A stretch of DNA of 64,000 bases from Saitoella complicata NRRL Y-17804 (GCF_001661265.1 NW_017567017.1:124001-188000), one strand, 5' to 3'; shown: positions 43,101-54,297, numbered from the stretch's first letter. Made by a program: numbers and translations. The notes: generated by a model from the letters alone, not told the origin.

Positions 43101-45113
43101 ATCAAGAAGCCCGGGTTGCCGGGATCCACTCAGGCTCAGAATGACTATGTCAACTTTTCATTCTTGAATTCGCAGATTAACGAAGGTGAACCCATCGTTA
43201 TCTCGGACGAGAAGGGACATTTTGCTTTGGCGAATGGGTATGTTACGGAGTTGAGGCCGAATATGATCACTGTGGCTGTCGATCGAAGATTGCATCACGC
43301 CAGGACACGACAGCCGGGATTCCACGAGACTGATAATCAGACATTTGCTGGGATTTTGGAGGTCACGAAATCAGACCCTCAGTTCCGCCCTGCCAGTATA
43401 TCCCTTGGTGGCGTGAGTCAGGATGAATCCAACACCTACCGTATCGATCGTGATGAGTTCAAGAACGGAATGGCGTTGGTGCGCAACAACTTGGTTCGGC
43501 TCATGTCTATCGACGGTGATGAGAAGCGACGCCAGTTGATCGTGGATCTTGCCGAGCCAAGGTTTGAACCAAGATCGACGCAGTATCCACCTCGTCCCAG
43601 TCAAAGTACACTCAACGTCGATCAGCTGAGGGCTATTGAAAGGGTCATGATGGCTAACGATTATGCCTTGGTGTTGGGTATGCCTGGCACAGGAAAGACC
43701 ACCACGATCGCTCATATCATCCGCGCTCTCACAGCTCAAGGCAAGAGCATCCTGCTGACGAGTTACACTCACACGGCTGTTGACAACATCCTGCTTAAGA
43801 TCAAGGATGATGGGTTGAACATATTGAGGTTAGGCGGCAGCGCCAAGGTGCATCCTGATGTCAAGCAGTTCACGGCGGGTGCAGCTAAGGCCACAACGTT
43901 CATGGAGCTTAATCGGTTGTATAACGAGCCGAACATTGTTGCAACGACCTGTTTGTCGATTAACCACTCCCTGTTCGCTAAGAGAACCTTCGATTACTGT
44001 ATCGTTGACGAAGCATCGCAGATCACTCTACCTGTCTGTGTCGGGCCTTTGCGGTTCGCCAGCAAGTTCATCCTGGTTGGGGATCATCACCAGCTTCCAC
44101 CACTTGTTCGCAACACTGATGCATTGAAGGGTGGTCTGGATGTGAGTTTGTTTCAGCTTTTGACGGATGCTCATCCTCAAGCTGTGGTGAACTTAGAGCA
44201 TCAGTACCGCATGAACGAGGATATCATGTTGCTCAGTAACACGCTTGTATACGATGGTAGGCTTAAGTGCGGTACGGAGTCTGTCGCGAAGCGGAGGTTA
44301 AAGGTGCCCGACCTGAGTAGGTTGGTTCTGGCTCACGCAAGTGACGCGACCTGTACTGTTTTAAGATGCTGGCTTCGAGACCTATTGGACGACACTTATA
44401 CGGCAGTCTTCGCCAACACCGACCAGATTCCGGCTGTGGAACAGAAGAAGGGTGACCGTATCACGAACGAGGCTGAAGCGCTACTTATTAAACAAACCAT
44501 CGACGGTCTCGTCGCCTCTGGTGTGCCGGAAACGAAGATCGGTGTGATCTCTGTCTACCGCAGTCAACTCAAGATCATCTCGAATCATTTACGCGACAGG
44601 CCCGAAGTTGAGATCCACACTGCCGACAAGTTCCAAGGCCGCGACAAGGAGTGCGTCATCATCTCTCTGGTTCGTGCCAACGAGGAGCAGAACGTCGGTG
44701 ACCTGCTCAAGGACAAACGTCGAATCAACGTTGCCTTCACCCGAGCCAAGTCGAAGCTCATCGTCTTTGGCTCGAGGAAGACGCTGCAAAGCACGGACCT
44801 GCTTCGGGAGTTCTTTGATATCATGGACCAGAAGAACTGGGTATACAACCTCCCTCCGGAGGCTCACCTCTTGCACTCTGACATCAATGTCAAGCCGCAG
44901 AGTTCTCCTACTGCATTGATCACGCCGAAGAAGGAGAACGTGCCGATCAAGAAGGAGGAGAAATCCGGTAATAGGAAGTCGAGTGTGAAGAAAGAGAAGC
45001 CAGTCAAGATCAAGAAGGAGGGGGAGAAGAAAGTAAACCGAGCGAAGGGAGAAGTGGTGTTAAAGGATAGGCCACTGCTACAGAATATCGCGAATGAGTA
45101 TGTGGGGCTATAA
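40189..45113 (+). CDS. DNA2: DNA replication ATP-dependent helicase/nuclease DNA2
   Basis: Removes long 5' flaps during Okazaki-fragment maturation and resects double-strand breaks. Exons 40189-41661 and 41724-45113; 1620 residues, close to other fungal Dna2. The N-terminal third is disordered and includes QxxF-like and acidic segments. The RecB-type nuclease shows YGSVIHELFQEAL (about 623) and FELKTGK (about 757); Fe-S cluster cysteines are in FQCMRRAILQ and CKRCYANESC. The superfamily 1 helicase has Walker A GMPGTGKTT (about 1142), IVDEASQITLP, GDHHQLPPLVRN, TADKFQGRDKECVIISLVR and RRINVAFTRAKSK. A Lys-rich tail follows. The 62-nt intron uses an unusual donor, GTCCGA, but has CTGAC and TAG and is needed to join the two frames. 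Confidence 0.93.
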
Positions 45114-45288
45114 CGGTTTAGAATGGATTCCATGGCAATAGGGCGGTTTTAGGCGTTCTTTTGACGTATTTATCTGATCAAACTTCATGAATCGAACTAT
45201 ATTCCGAAACCCATGGTGCCTAAATGAGGCAATATCCTGATGAAGATCCCTACATCGCGCCTGGACGTGGATATTCTCCATGATCAGC

Positions 45289-46009
45289 CTAGAAGAAATC
45301 CTCCCCTCCGTCGTCTTCAAGTCCATCGCCGTACTCTTCTCCGTTATCGAAGTAGTTCTCTCCGTAATCATTGTCATCATCATCCCCAAAGTCATCTTCC
45401 ATATCATCCGCCTCCTCCTCGACTTCATCCTCCCCTTCCCCATCATCATTCGTCGATCTCATCATAGGCGCCAGCGTCTGATCCAAGAACGTCTCCATAT
45501 CCAACTTCTTCACCTTCTTCCTCGCTCCACCCGCGCCCGTAAACGCCGAGTGCAGCTCCGCCGGGAAATATGTCGGATCTAGAATTTGCGGTTGTGGTAA
45601 ACTCGTCAACACTTGTCGTTCTGGTCGATTTTGTAGGTGGACTTTGTATCTATCTGAATATCGCTCGATACCGTCTTCGTCTGTGGTCGAGGTGAGGAGG
45701 GCTTCTTGTTGCTGTTTCTCGGTGGCTTTGATGGTGATGTAAAATGCGGATTCTTCTTTGATTTGGACGGCGAGATCGGTTGCGAATTTTGCTGCTAATC
45801 GTTCGTTTTCTGTTGGGTCTGTCTGTTGTGGGACGTGTGTTTTCTAAGCGCACGTCCGGTTAGCGAGCGATCCGGAGCCAGAAGAGGCAAAAATCACGTA
45901 CAGGGAATAGTTCCATTGCAGAAACATCTCGTTCCCACATTCCATTCGACCATCCCTGGAAACCACGAGCTCCTCCTCGTCCTCGGCCACGAAAACCGCC
46001 TCGTGACAT
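45289..46009 (-). CDS. RPC31: RNA polymerase III subunit RPC7/Rpc31
   Basis: Subunit of the initiation-specific RPC82-RPC34-RPC31 subcomplex of RNA polymerase III. Exons 46009-45902 and 45843-45289; 58-nt intron with GTACGT, CTAAC and CTTAG, phase 0; 220 residues. It begins with the Gly/Arg-rich RGRGRGGARGFQG segment, then ELFP just before the splice, the conserved region around DEDGIERYSDRY, then PTYFPAEL (about residue 120) and a C-terminal very acidic tail (Asp/Glu with Tyr and Asn, containing DYGENYFDNGEEYGDG), the hallmark of Rpc31. The stretch in the middle (KFATDLAVQIKEESAFYITI) corresponds to the part that inserts in the polymerase cleft. Convergent with DNA2 (175 bp apart). Confidence 0.88.
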
Positions 46010-46278
46010 GGTTATATGACTGATTTAGATTGGGAAAAGGCTGGATGCGTTTGCAGAGCGTGGAGGATATTGGCTTTCGAGTTTGGAGCCGTAAATGATT
46101 GAATGTGAGGGTTCTGAAGGTGACTATGGTTCGTACGAGCTCATACACGCGACCCAGTAAAAGCTGGAGCTAGTCCCTTGGCGGGTGCCTGGTCGGCCCC
46201 AGTATGTCTGATATATTTGGTACTCTGATCTTTTAAAGTTTAAGAAACGTCTTTCTCCTGGCCTTGGACTCCAAGGCT

Positions 46279-47205
46279 TTACTGGCCGTACTTCTTCACC
46301 AGGTCCTCCGCCGCTCGTTTCGCGCTCATCGCGTACCCTCCATCGCCAAACATCACGGCATGGTTGAGCTGGTGGTACATCTCATACAGCTTTATCCGGT
46401 CAGCCTTCTCCTCAGGTCGTAAGTCTTCTTCTGTACTCCCTAACTCCTCGCGTACGGCTTTGTAGTTGGCCCAAAAATTGCTGTTCCAACCCGACGCGGG
46501 GAACATGCTCATGATTCCTCTCTCGAACTCAGCGTGGGAGTATGAGGCTGAGGAGTCGAAAATGTAGTTTGCGGATGCGTTTCCGGACCATAAGTCTCCA
46601 TGGACTAAGGCCGGTTTAATTTTGTCGTCCAATGGCACCAATAACCGTGGGATCACCTTCTCCACGAGCGCAGTCTTCAGCGACTCTGACATGGAACTCG
46701 AAGGAAGTTGATCCAGTAGTGGCTGAATCCGGTGAACCCTGTAACACTCCGACCACGTATCACACCACGTATTCGACTGCTTCGTCTCACCACAATGCGT
46801 CGGAACCTCAAACCCAAACTTCCCGTTCGGCGACGTCGTGCTATGCAGCTTCGCCAACTTCCTCGCGAACTCCGCCGAGCCTGGGCTCCCGTTTGTATCG
46901 ATAAACGAGGTAACCAAAAACCATTGTGTCTTCGCTTCATCCCAGGCGCCGAACGCGATTGGTTCCGGGCAGAAGTCGGGGACTGCGTTCCAGATTGCGC
47001 GGAGGGAAGCGTATTCGCCGCGGACGAGGGATTGATGGCGGTCGACTTTGATAAAGAAGTGGGTTTCCGTGTCGTTGGCAGAGGTGTCAGAGCAGATCAG
47101 CTGTAAGATCTGAGAGAAGGAGGAGCCGCCGTGGGAGGATAAGGTGAGCGGTTTGAGGTGCGAGGGGAGGGCGGATGCGAGCGTTTCGGGAATGTCGGAA
47201 GGCAT
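46279..47205 (-). CDS. Fructosamine/ketosamine-3-kinase family protein
   Basis: Cytosolic kinase that phosphorylates protein-bound ketosamines at the sugar C3, leading to deglycation. The 308-residue length is that of the family. Seen are the Gly/Ser-rich N-terminal loop (SSHGGSSFSQI), the ATP-site lysine in HFFIKVDR, the catalytic HGDLWSGN (about residue 205), and a metal-binding Asp in YIFDSS, followed by HAEFERGIMSMF. All are typical of fructosamine kinases. The start is the Met opening PSDIPETLASALP; the upstream frame lacks family similarity. No intron. It lies 242 bp behind the MFS gene on the same strand; no operon-like link is implied. Confidence 0.9.
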   Translation of the reverse strand: MPSDIPETLASALPSHLKPLTLSSHGGSSFSQILQLICSDTSANDTETHFFIKVDRHQSLVRGEYASLRAIWNAVPDFCPEPIAFGAWDEAKTQWFLVTSFIDTNGSPGSAEFARKLAKLHSTTSPNGKFGFEVPTHCGETKQSNTWCDTWSECYRVHRIQPLLDQLPSSSMSESLKTALVEKVIPRLLVPLDDKIKPALVHGDLWSGNASANYIFDSSASYSHAEFERGIMSMFPASGWNSNFWANYKAVREELGSTEEDLRPEEKADRIKLYEMYHQLNHAVMFGDGGYAMSAKRAAEDLVKKYGQ

Positions 47206-47447
47206 TGGAGATCTTTGCGGTACTGATCCGAGCGTCAATTGATGGTAGTGATCCGGATATGTGATTTTTCGAAGTAAGTGCAAGCTGAGATTTCCTGAAG
47301 GTGTGAGCGTCGAAATAAAGTTCAGAGTACGAGGGATTGTGCGGGAGCCCTTGCAGTCTGCAGAATGACGTGAACTGACCGTGGGAGAAAATGATGAGGA
47401 AGCAAAATGTGAACCCGACATGCAAAAGAAACCGATTCTATTGAAGC

Positions 47448-48916
47448 TCAGTCTGTCCTCCACTTCCCCCACCTTGCCGGCACATTGATCCAACAGATCT
47501 CCATCGCACCCAACAACGCCAGCACAACAGCAACAACGCTACCAACTCCCTTCTTCCCGGCAATAGCACCCGCAATGAACGGAAACGCCGCTCCTCCCGC
47601 ACCACCAATAGCCGCACAAAACCCTACCGCAGCAATATGCGACCTCCTCGGAATAATCTTCGTCGCAAGCGAAATGGCAACCGGAAACAGTGGTCCCAAG
47701 AAGAATCCAACAAGAGACACGAAGACAGCGGAAGAGATTTTGGAAGGGATGAGCCAGAAGAGGAGGTGGAGGGCGATCGCGAAGGCGATGTAGGCTGTCG
47801 CTGCGAGCTTCTCGCCGATGATGGAGGTCGGGTAGCCGAGTGCAAAACGGCCGGCGGTTAGGCCTAGCCAGAAGCCGGTTGCTACCCAGGATGAGGAGGA
47901 TGCCGAGGCGTGGCGTTGTTCGAGCATGTAGGAGACGATCCAGCCGCCCAACGAGACCTCGGCGCCGACGTAGAGGAGGAGGTAAGTCGCGAGGATGGGC
48001 ACGACCGGGTAGCGAAGGGTTTGTAGAAGACCGGCAGTGTGCTCCATCGAGGCTATTTGCGTATCCTGAGTTGGCGTCCGTGCCTTCCGTTCATCCCAAA
48101 ACGCAACAACAAACAGCATATTCAACAACACCGTCAACCCCAACATCACAAAAAAATAATCATACCACACCAACCTTAAACTCACCCTTGTCGCAACAAT
48201 CGGCCCAATCGCTGCACCGCCACCATAACACCCATGCAGCATCCCCAACAAACTCATCGATCCCTTCATTTGTCCGATGAATGCGTTATACATCGCATCC
48301 TGCACCCCACAGGAGAACCCGATCAACACGTACGCTGCGATGAGGAGTGGAAGAGGTGGACCCCAGCACATGAGGGCGTAAGCGAGGTGCATGAGGAGGA
48401 GGGTTGGGGTTACGGTGCGGAAGGTTGTGTGGAGGCGTTTGTGCATGAGGGGGGAGAAGAGGCCGGCGAGAACGAAGCCGATGAATTGCGTTAGGAAGAT
48501 GAAGCTGACGGGGGTGGGGCCAACTTCGTAGTGCTTCTGGATCTGTTTAAAATTGTCAGCAAGACCGGTATGGGAACTGAAGAGTGTGAGATACGTACGA
48601 AGGGGATTAGGGCTCCCATCGCACCATCATTCATCCCAAACACCAAGAATGCAAAGAAGCAAACTCCCATCTTGAACCACCTCCACTTGATCACCACCTC
48701 TTCCTCGCCTGCCTCAACCACAGCTCCATTCAAAGCCACAATACCGCCCTCCTCCTCGTGTACGCTCGGAGTCCTTGTGTGCGACTCAGTCTGCGGAGCG
48801 GAACTGACGGTCTCGGTGATATGACGTTTGTTGATGTGGCCCTGCTTGTAGTCGTTGGAGGGACGGTACGCAGACTCGATCTTTGCTAGCTCAATCGGGG
48901 ATTGGGAGGTATCCAT
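47448..48916 (-). CDS. MFS transporter, BSC6/fucose-permease-like
   Basis: Two exons, 48916-48599 and 48542-47448; 56-nt intron with GTACGT and AACAG, phase 0; 470 residues. The N-terminal about 80 residues are cytoplasmic and hydrophilic (Glu/Ser/Thr), followed by about 12 membrane helices, starting with FKMGVCFFAFLVFGMNDGAM (the GMNDGAxGALIP signature of this MFS group) and including GFSCGVQDAMYNAFIGQMKG, MLHGCYGGGAAIGPIVAT and a C-terminal VGFCAAIGGAGGAAFPFIAG. In other fungi such proteins are often named after yeast Bsc6 or bacterial fucose permease. Substrate unknown. The gene's upstream region contains a marked palindrome (see 49275). Confidence 0.85.
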
Positions 48917-49574
48917 CTTGTAGGCCTTTGAGTGTGGCCGTCACGATCATGCTCACTTTTCCCATTGCTGGAGGGATGCTCGGCCGTATTATAGAGAAGC
49001 TTGAGGGGATGAGTCAATTGCTTGATATGAATTCGTCATGAGCACGTCGCAACCATGCTGAAAGAATCCATACCGGCTGAAATTCGGCGTAATAGTTTCG
49101 CGGGTAAAGGCTTATCGGCAAGCAGAAGCGCAGCCGAAACGCGTGGGGAACCGCTGAAACGAGTGGTTTGAAGATGCATTGGAGGAGTACATATCTATAT
49201 ATAGGAACGGCATCGACGATTGATTGGATCTGGGTTTACTCACTTATCCAAGGTTAAGGTTACCGAGGGTGGATCCGAGAATTGCGCCGCGCCGGCGCGG
49301 AGTCTCGGCATGAGCGTGGGAGCCCCGTGCCCGCCATCGCCGCTGATACATTACAGTATACAGAGTAAGTGCAAAATAGTGTGGAAGGGCCATAGGGGGT
49401 GAGATTGAGTCTGGCATTTCCGCAGCAGAATAGTTTAATATGAATCTCTATTTAATCTAAATCTCATGGACCAAGTCTCTCATTTGGGGTGGACGCTGAT
49501 CACACGGTCCTGTCGGGCGGTTTCTCGAGCGAGTGTACATCATTTTTGTCTATGGTGTCTATTATAGATATAGT
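48917..49574. other. Intergenic region with palindrome
   Basis: Upstream region of the MFS gene and 3' flank of ArsH. TATA-like sequences near 48985 (minus) and 49196; nothing coding. Confidence 0.4.
49275..49308. promoter_or_regulatory. Bipartite GC-rich palindrome
   Basis: A perfect 14-bp palindrome, CCGCGCCGGCGCGG (49287-49300), inside outer arms CCGAGA (49275-49280) and TCTCGG (49303-49308) that are also inverse to each other. CCG...CGG ends are typical of Zn2Cys6 regulator sites; a hairpin in RNA is also possible. Confidence 0.45.
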
Positions 49575-50582
49575 TTACGCCTTGGTCACCTGCGCATTCG
49601 ACTCAACCTTCTCAACCTCCTTCTCCCCCGCCGTCCTAACACTACTCTCCTCCCCCTTCCTCCTCTCCTTCTCCTCCTGACTCAACAACCGTCCCTCCTT
49701 CTTCTTCTCCTCCCTCTCACTATACCGATCAACAAGCATCTCCCCCTTCCCCCTCAACAACGCTCCAAACCGATACAATTCCTCACAAACATCGACGACG
49801 CGATCACGGAGCGACGAGGGCTTGAGACGGTCGGAGGGGGTGAACTCGGTCCAGGCTTTGGGTATAGATGATTGGTTTGGGATTGTGACCATGCGCATCC
49901 AGCGGCCGAGGATGCGGAGGGCGTTGACGGTGTTGAAGGATTGGGAGCCGCCGTTGACTTGGGCGATGGCGAGGGTTCTGCCCTGTGTTGGCCTCACACT
50001 TCCCAAACTTAAGGGGAGCCAGTCGATTTGGTTTTTGAAGACAGCGGTGAGGATACCGTGTTGTTCCGGACAAACCCACACTTGACTTTCACTCCATACA
50101 CTCAACTCCCTCAACTCCTGTACCTTCGCGTGCTTTTCTGTCTCCGGGTTATCATCCTTTATAGGGAGGCCCGCGGGGTTGAAGACACGGACTTCTGCGC
50201 CGAGGTGGGTGAGGATTCGGGCGAATTCGTAGGCGGTTAGGCGGGAGTAGGAGCGGGTTCGGAGGGAGCCGTAGAGGACGAGGACTTTCAAAGGTTTGTC
50301 GCCGAGGAGTTCCTGTCCGAGTTCTTTTGCTTGGGTGAGGTCAAGGTCGGAGACCCAGTCGGGTTCGGTGGATTCTGTGAGTTTGAGGTAAGGTTTGTAG
50401 TCTACCTCTGGCAGCCGAACGCCGTTCGTGGCAGGGGTCGGGGTGGTCGTGGTGATGGTCGACATGGTTCTGGTAGGAAGGCGGGTAAGTCTGGAGGTGG
50501 CGACGAGAGCTGGCCTGGGTGTTATAAGAAGCGTAGCAGGTCTGATTAGTCGTGTGAGTTGAAGAACACGAGCAACGACCAT
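49575..50582 (-). CDS. arsH: NADPH-dependent FMN reductase, ArsH type
   Basis: Flavoprotein of the ArsH group, known to oxidise methylated or aromatic trivalent arsenicals and to reduce quinones with NADPH. The 335-residue frame has the flavodoxin-like FMN loop [14 protein letters not shown], followed by PERHG-equivalent [40 protein letters not shown] and [20 protein letters not shown], all hallmarks of ArsH. The C-terminal 60 residues are a charged low-complexity tail absent from bacterial ArsH. The first ATG adds 39 residues rich in Arg/Leu/Thr without acids, resembling a mitochondrial presequence; a second Met at 50465 would give a cytosolic form. No other ars genes sit beside it. Confidence 0.9.
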   Translation of the reverse strand: MVVARVLQLTRLIRPATLLITPRPALVATSRLTRLPTRTMSTITTTTPTPATNGVRLPEVDYKPYLKLTESTEPDWVSDLDLTQAKELGQELLGDKPLKVLVLYGSLRTRSYSRLTAYEFARILTHLGAEVRVFNPAGLPIKDDNPETEKHAKVQELRELSVWSESQVWVCPEQHGILTAVFKNQIDWLPLSLGSVRPTQGRTLAIAQVNGGSQSFNTVNALRILGRWMRMVTIPNQSSIPKAWTEFTPSDRLKPSSLRDRVVDVCEELYRFGALLRGKGEMLVDRYSEREEKKKEGRLLSQEEKERRKGEESSVRTAGEKEVEKVESNAQVTKA

Positions 50583-50910
50583 TCCCTTCGAGGACTTGAG
50601 AATTAATTCAGCAACCGGAGTCTGCGCGGGAAGTTACAGCTGCCTTTATTACAAGCACTCGGCAAACCCGTAGACTGCCCAATTCGGGATGCTTTCCTGC
50701 CACGAAAAAGGCAGAGACTACCCAAATTCATGATACACTTCCAAATGAAAAAAGGGATGGTTTCTCCCTTTTTGCCAAAAATTGATCTTCAGAATCCAAG
50801 GCTGGCATGCAAGGTTATGCTTCCTCGATGCACAGCCGCAGCAGCCGACGATGCACGTGAACGCGATGCCTCCAACTCACCTCCAACAATCGCAATTCCA
50901 TTCAAACACA
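50583..50910. promoter_or_regulatory. Divergent promoter region, ArsH and PRP46
   Basis: 328 bp between start codons. ATGs in frame with PRP46 occur upstream of its start (for example in the frame open from 50782) but lack family similarity. Confidence 0.4.
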
Positions 50911-52426
50911 ATGGCCGATACCCAATCCCAACCACCAATGCCATCACCAGAGTCTCACGCCAAACTCCTTCTCCGCCGCTCCGCAAAACGCACCCGTGCC
51001 CTCTTCGCCGAATCAGACTCCTCCTCAGCACCAACCCAGGCACTACCCTCTATTACGGAGGATCCGGCAATAAAAGCACGGATCACATCGAAGTTGAGGG
51101 CAGAGTATGAGCATGTACGGGAGTTACCGGCACATATCGCCGCGAAGCAGCCTGGGGCGAAGAAGAAGGTTGTAAAGAAAGCCAAGAGTGCAACGGTGGA
51201 GGATGGCGATGATGAGGGTACGATGAAGATGATCGAGGGAATCCCAACAAGAGAAGATGGAGATCAAACTCAGGCTCTCACCATCCGTGCGCCTGGTGCT
51301 TCTGGTGCTGGAGCAGCAGGAGTGGGGGGAAGAAGAATACCGGCTGGCGCACAGCACGGGTTGATTAGACGGTCGCACGTACAACCGATCAAACCAGAAT
51401 GGCATGCGCCGTGGAAGTTGATGAAGGTGATTAGTGGGCATTTGGGGTGGGTCCGGTGTGTCGCTGTCGAGCCTGGAAACCAGTGGTTCGCGACTGGAGC
51501 TGGTGATCGGACGATCAAGGTTGGTCCACGCCTCCTATCCCCCATTCAACAAATTACTAACAAACCTGTAGATTTGGGACCTCGCATCAGGCAACCTAAA
51601 GGTGACGTTGACCGGCCACATCTCCACCGTCCGCGGCCTCGCCGTCTCCCCCCGCCACCCCTACCTCTTCTCCTGCGCCGAAGACAAACAGATCAAATGC
51701 TGGGACCTAGAACAAAACAAAGTAATCCGGCATTACCACGGCCACCTTTCCGGAATATATTCCCTCGCTCTCCACCCCACCCTCGACGTCCTCGTCACCG
51801 CGGGAAGAGATAGTGTGGCGAGGGTGTGGGATATGCGGACCAGGCAGAATGTGATGACGTTGGGGGGACATACGGGGACGATTAGTGATGTGAAGTGTCA
51901 GGAAAGTGACCCGCAGGTGTTGACGGGGAGTATGGATAGCACGGTCAGGCTTTGGGATTTGGTTGCAGGTAAGGCGATGAACGTTTTAACGCACCACAAA
52001 AAGAGCGTACGCGCTCTCGCTGTACACCCGACGGAATGGACCTTCGCCTCCGGAAGCGGCGATAACATCAAACAATGGAAATGCCCCGAAGGCGCATTCA
52101 TGCAGAACTTCGAGGGTCATAACGCAATCATAAACACCTTGTCAGTCAACACCGACAACGTTCTCTTCTCGGGCGCGGATAACGGGTCGATGAGTTTCTG
52201 GGATTGGAAGAGTGGGCATAGGTTCCAGACGATGCAGACCGTCGTGCAGCCGGGGAGTTTGGAGAGTGAGGCGGGGGTGTTTGCGAGTACGTTCGATAGG
52301 AGTGGGTTGAGGTTGGTTACGTGTGAGGCGGATAAGAGTATTAAGATATGGGGGGAGGATAGGAATGCGACGCCGGATACTCATCCTTTGGAGTGGAAGC
52401 CGACGCTGGCGAGGAGGAAGTTTTAG
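50911..52426 (+). CDS. PRP46: Pre-mRNA-splicing factor PRP46 (PLRG1), WD40
   Basis: Member of the Prp19-associated (NTC) complex of the spliceosome. Exons 50911-51519 and 51572-52426; 52-nt intron with GTTGGT, a perfect TACTAAC branch point and TGTAG; 487 residues. The N-terminal about 170 residues include the family start ([17 protein letters not shown]) and [35 protein letters not shown] opens the beta-propeller. Seven WD repeats follow, with WD ends such as [28 protein letters not shown] and FWDWKSG. The last residues KPTLARRKF are typical of Prp46. The start was chosen by the family N-terminus. Confidence 0.95.
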
Positions 52427-52648
52427 AGAGCAAACTGGGGTTTGGATGAGGGTGATGAGAAAGGGGAGAAGAAGGTGGAGATTATGAAGGGGGTATCCCA
52501 AGATCGCACAATATAAAAAAAAATATACCAAACCATCTCCTTCCAAATGATCACCAATCAAATTAAACCAAATAAAACCGGGCTTTAACCGATGTGTCGA
52601 GCGCCCCAGCACCGAAAATGCGAATTACTTCCAACCGGTATCGTCAAT

Positions 52649-53530
52649 TTACATGACGAGAGCACCACCAGCAATGACAGCAACACCCATCCCCAACAAC
52701 GCAGCCCCAGACATCTTCACATTCGAGACACCGGCACCAGTAGACGCCACAGCACTTCCCGAAGCAGAAGCAGCAGCGGCGGATCCAGATCCAGAGGCAG
52801 AAGCGGCAGCACGACTACACCATGATGTTAGCGTGAGAAATACGAACGATAATGGGACTCGCACGAGATGGACGAAGCTGCACTCCTCATACTCGAGGTA
52901 GCAGAACCGGAAGCAGAAGAAGCGACGGCAGCGGCTGCACTTGAGGAGGAAGAGGCATCGACTGACCTAGCAGATGAGGCACTCGCGCTCCCGGAGGCAG
53001 CAGCACTGGTAGACGAAGCGGAGGCAGAAGTGGAAGAAGCACTCGCAGTGGCACTGGTGCTTGACGCAGCCGCCGAAGAACTCTCCGCAGCCGCCGCCTC
53101 AACGATATCAAACTGTCCACTCTGGGCATAGATCTGTTCCGGCTTCCCCAGTGCCACGAAGTTGACCTGCACGGTCTCCCCAGTATGCAAGTTCCCACTA
53201 ACGGTGTAACTTCCATCACTCGTGCTCACGTCGGAAGCGAGAAGGGAGGAGTAGGAGGGGGAGGAGGGAGGAGTAGGAGGGGGAGGAGGTCATGTCGACG
53301 AGGTAGATGTCGAAGGTTGAGGGGTCGGTGGAGACGGATGTCCAGGTGATTGCGGTGGAGGAGTTAGCGGCAGAGGACCAGACTGTGTATTGGTTGGGGG
53401 AGGTGACCATGATGGCTGTAAGTTGACTATGTCAGCCTTTGCAATTACCTGTAGGTCGTGACAAATACGACTCACCTTGAGCCGTCAAGGCAGAGACCAG
53501 AGCAGCGAGCGTGTAGAGAGTAGTCTTCAT
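52649..53530 (-). CDS. GPI-anchored Ser-rich wall protein, Kre9/Knh type, frame broken by duplication
   Basis: Exons 53530-53476, 53415-52865 and 52814-52649; introns of 60 nt (GTGAGT...TACAG) and 50 nt (GTGCGA, CTAAC, GTGTAG). Exon 1 encodes a signal peptide (LYTLAALVSALTAQ). The second exon begins with an Ig-like Kre9/Knh1 domain (MVTSPNQYTVWSSAANSSTA, GSYTVSGNLHTGETVQVNFV), then a long Ser/Ala region for O-mannosylation; exon 3 ends in a GPI signal (Gly/Ala helix, ALLGMGVAVIAGGALVM). Frame is lost at a perfect 22-bp tandem duplication (53244-53287); with a single copy the frame runs through. This could be a real inactivating change or an assembly error. Role: cell-wall glucan organisation by family. 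Confidence 0.8.
53244..53287. repeat. 22-bp perfect tandem duplication in coding sequence
   Basis: Two identical copies, 53244-53265 and 53266-53287, purine-rich on the plus strand. 22 is not a multiple of 3, so the second copy shifts the reading frame of the Kre9/Knh-like gene. Confidence 0.95.
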
Positions 53531-54297
53531 GCTTGTCTATATTGTGTTGTAACGAGTGTAGCGTCTGTAGAAGTGGGTATCTTCAGAGAACGACGTTGTT
53601 CGACTTGATCCTTCCTCCACAACCAGCTGGGCCCACAAGCAATATATACCCGTCTCCGCACATAAGCGGTAAGCTGATACCAAGAATAGCCCACTAGGAA
53701 GCTTCTACAGCTTCGTAGAGTATTTCTAACAGCCATTGACGGTGGTGGTTCGACATAAAGCGTTGTGGGTGTAGTGAAACGCGTAAAGGGGGTCGTGCGA
53801 CGCGATGTTCAGCGCAGGAAAGTGAAGCCGTCTTGAATGGGAGATTGTGTGTAATATGGACAAATGGGGAAGCTTGGTATCGGATCATGCCTGTATAAAT
53901 AGCAATTAGAAGGCGGGAGGAGTAGGGTAGATGTGAAGGCGGAGCAGCTTTCAACTCATGAAAAGACGAGCAAATGTTAATGGCATGCAGTTGCAGACGA
54001 CGAAGGAGTGGAAGACATATTGGACAAGACATAAGGAGCAAAACAAGACTCTGATTCAAAACGGCAAACAACCTCAAGTATGCTCTGAACGAACTCACTC
54101 CCTTCAAATAAAGCAAAAAGCAACAAAAAGGCACAATTTTTATAGATACGATCCCCCTTCCATTCCCCTCAGGAACACTCCGTGTATCCCATCCTCTTCA
54201 CAAACATGTCATAGTAGCAACACACATCCAATGACTTTTCTTCTAAGCCACTTGCAAATACAGGTTCGTTATGCTTCACCCATAAAGGCAAGACAGC
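53531..54297. other. Intergenic region
   Basis: Upstream region of the GPI-protein gene and 3' flank of the bZIP gene. No feature recognised. Confidence 0.5.

Noticed and set aside
46279-50582. A secondary-metabolite or arsenic-resistance cluster (kinase, MFS, ArsH)
   Set aside because: No core biosynthetic enzyme and no arsenite pump or methyltransferase; the genes look unrelated.
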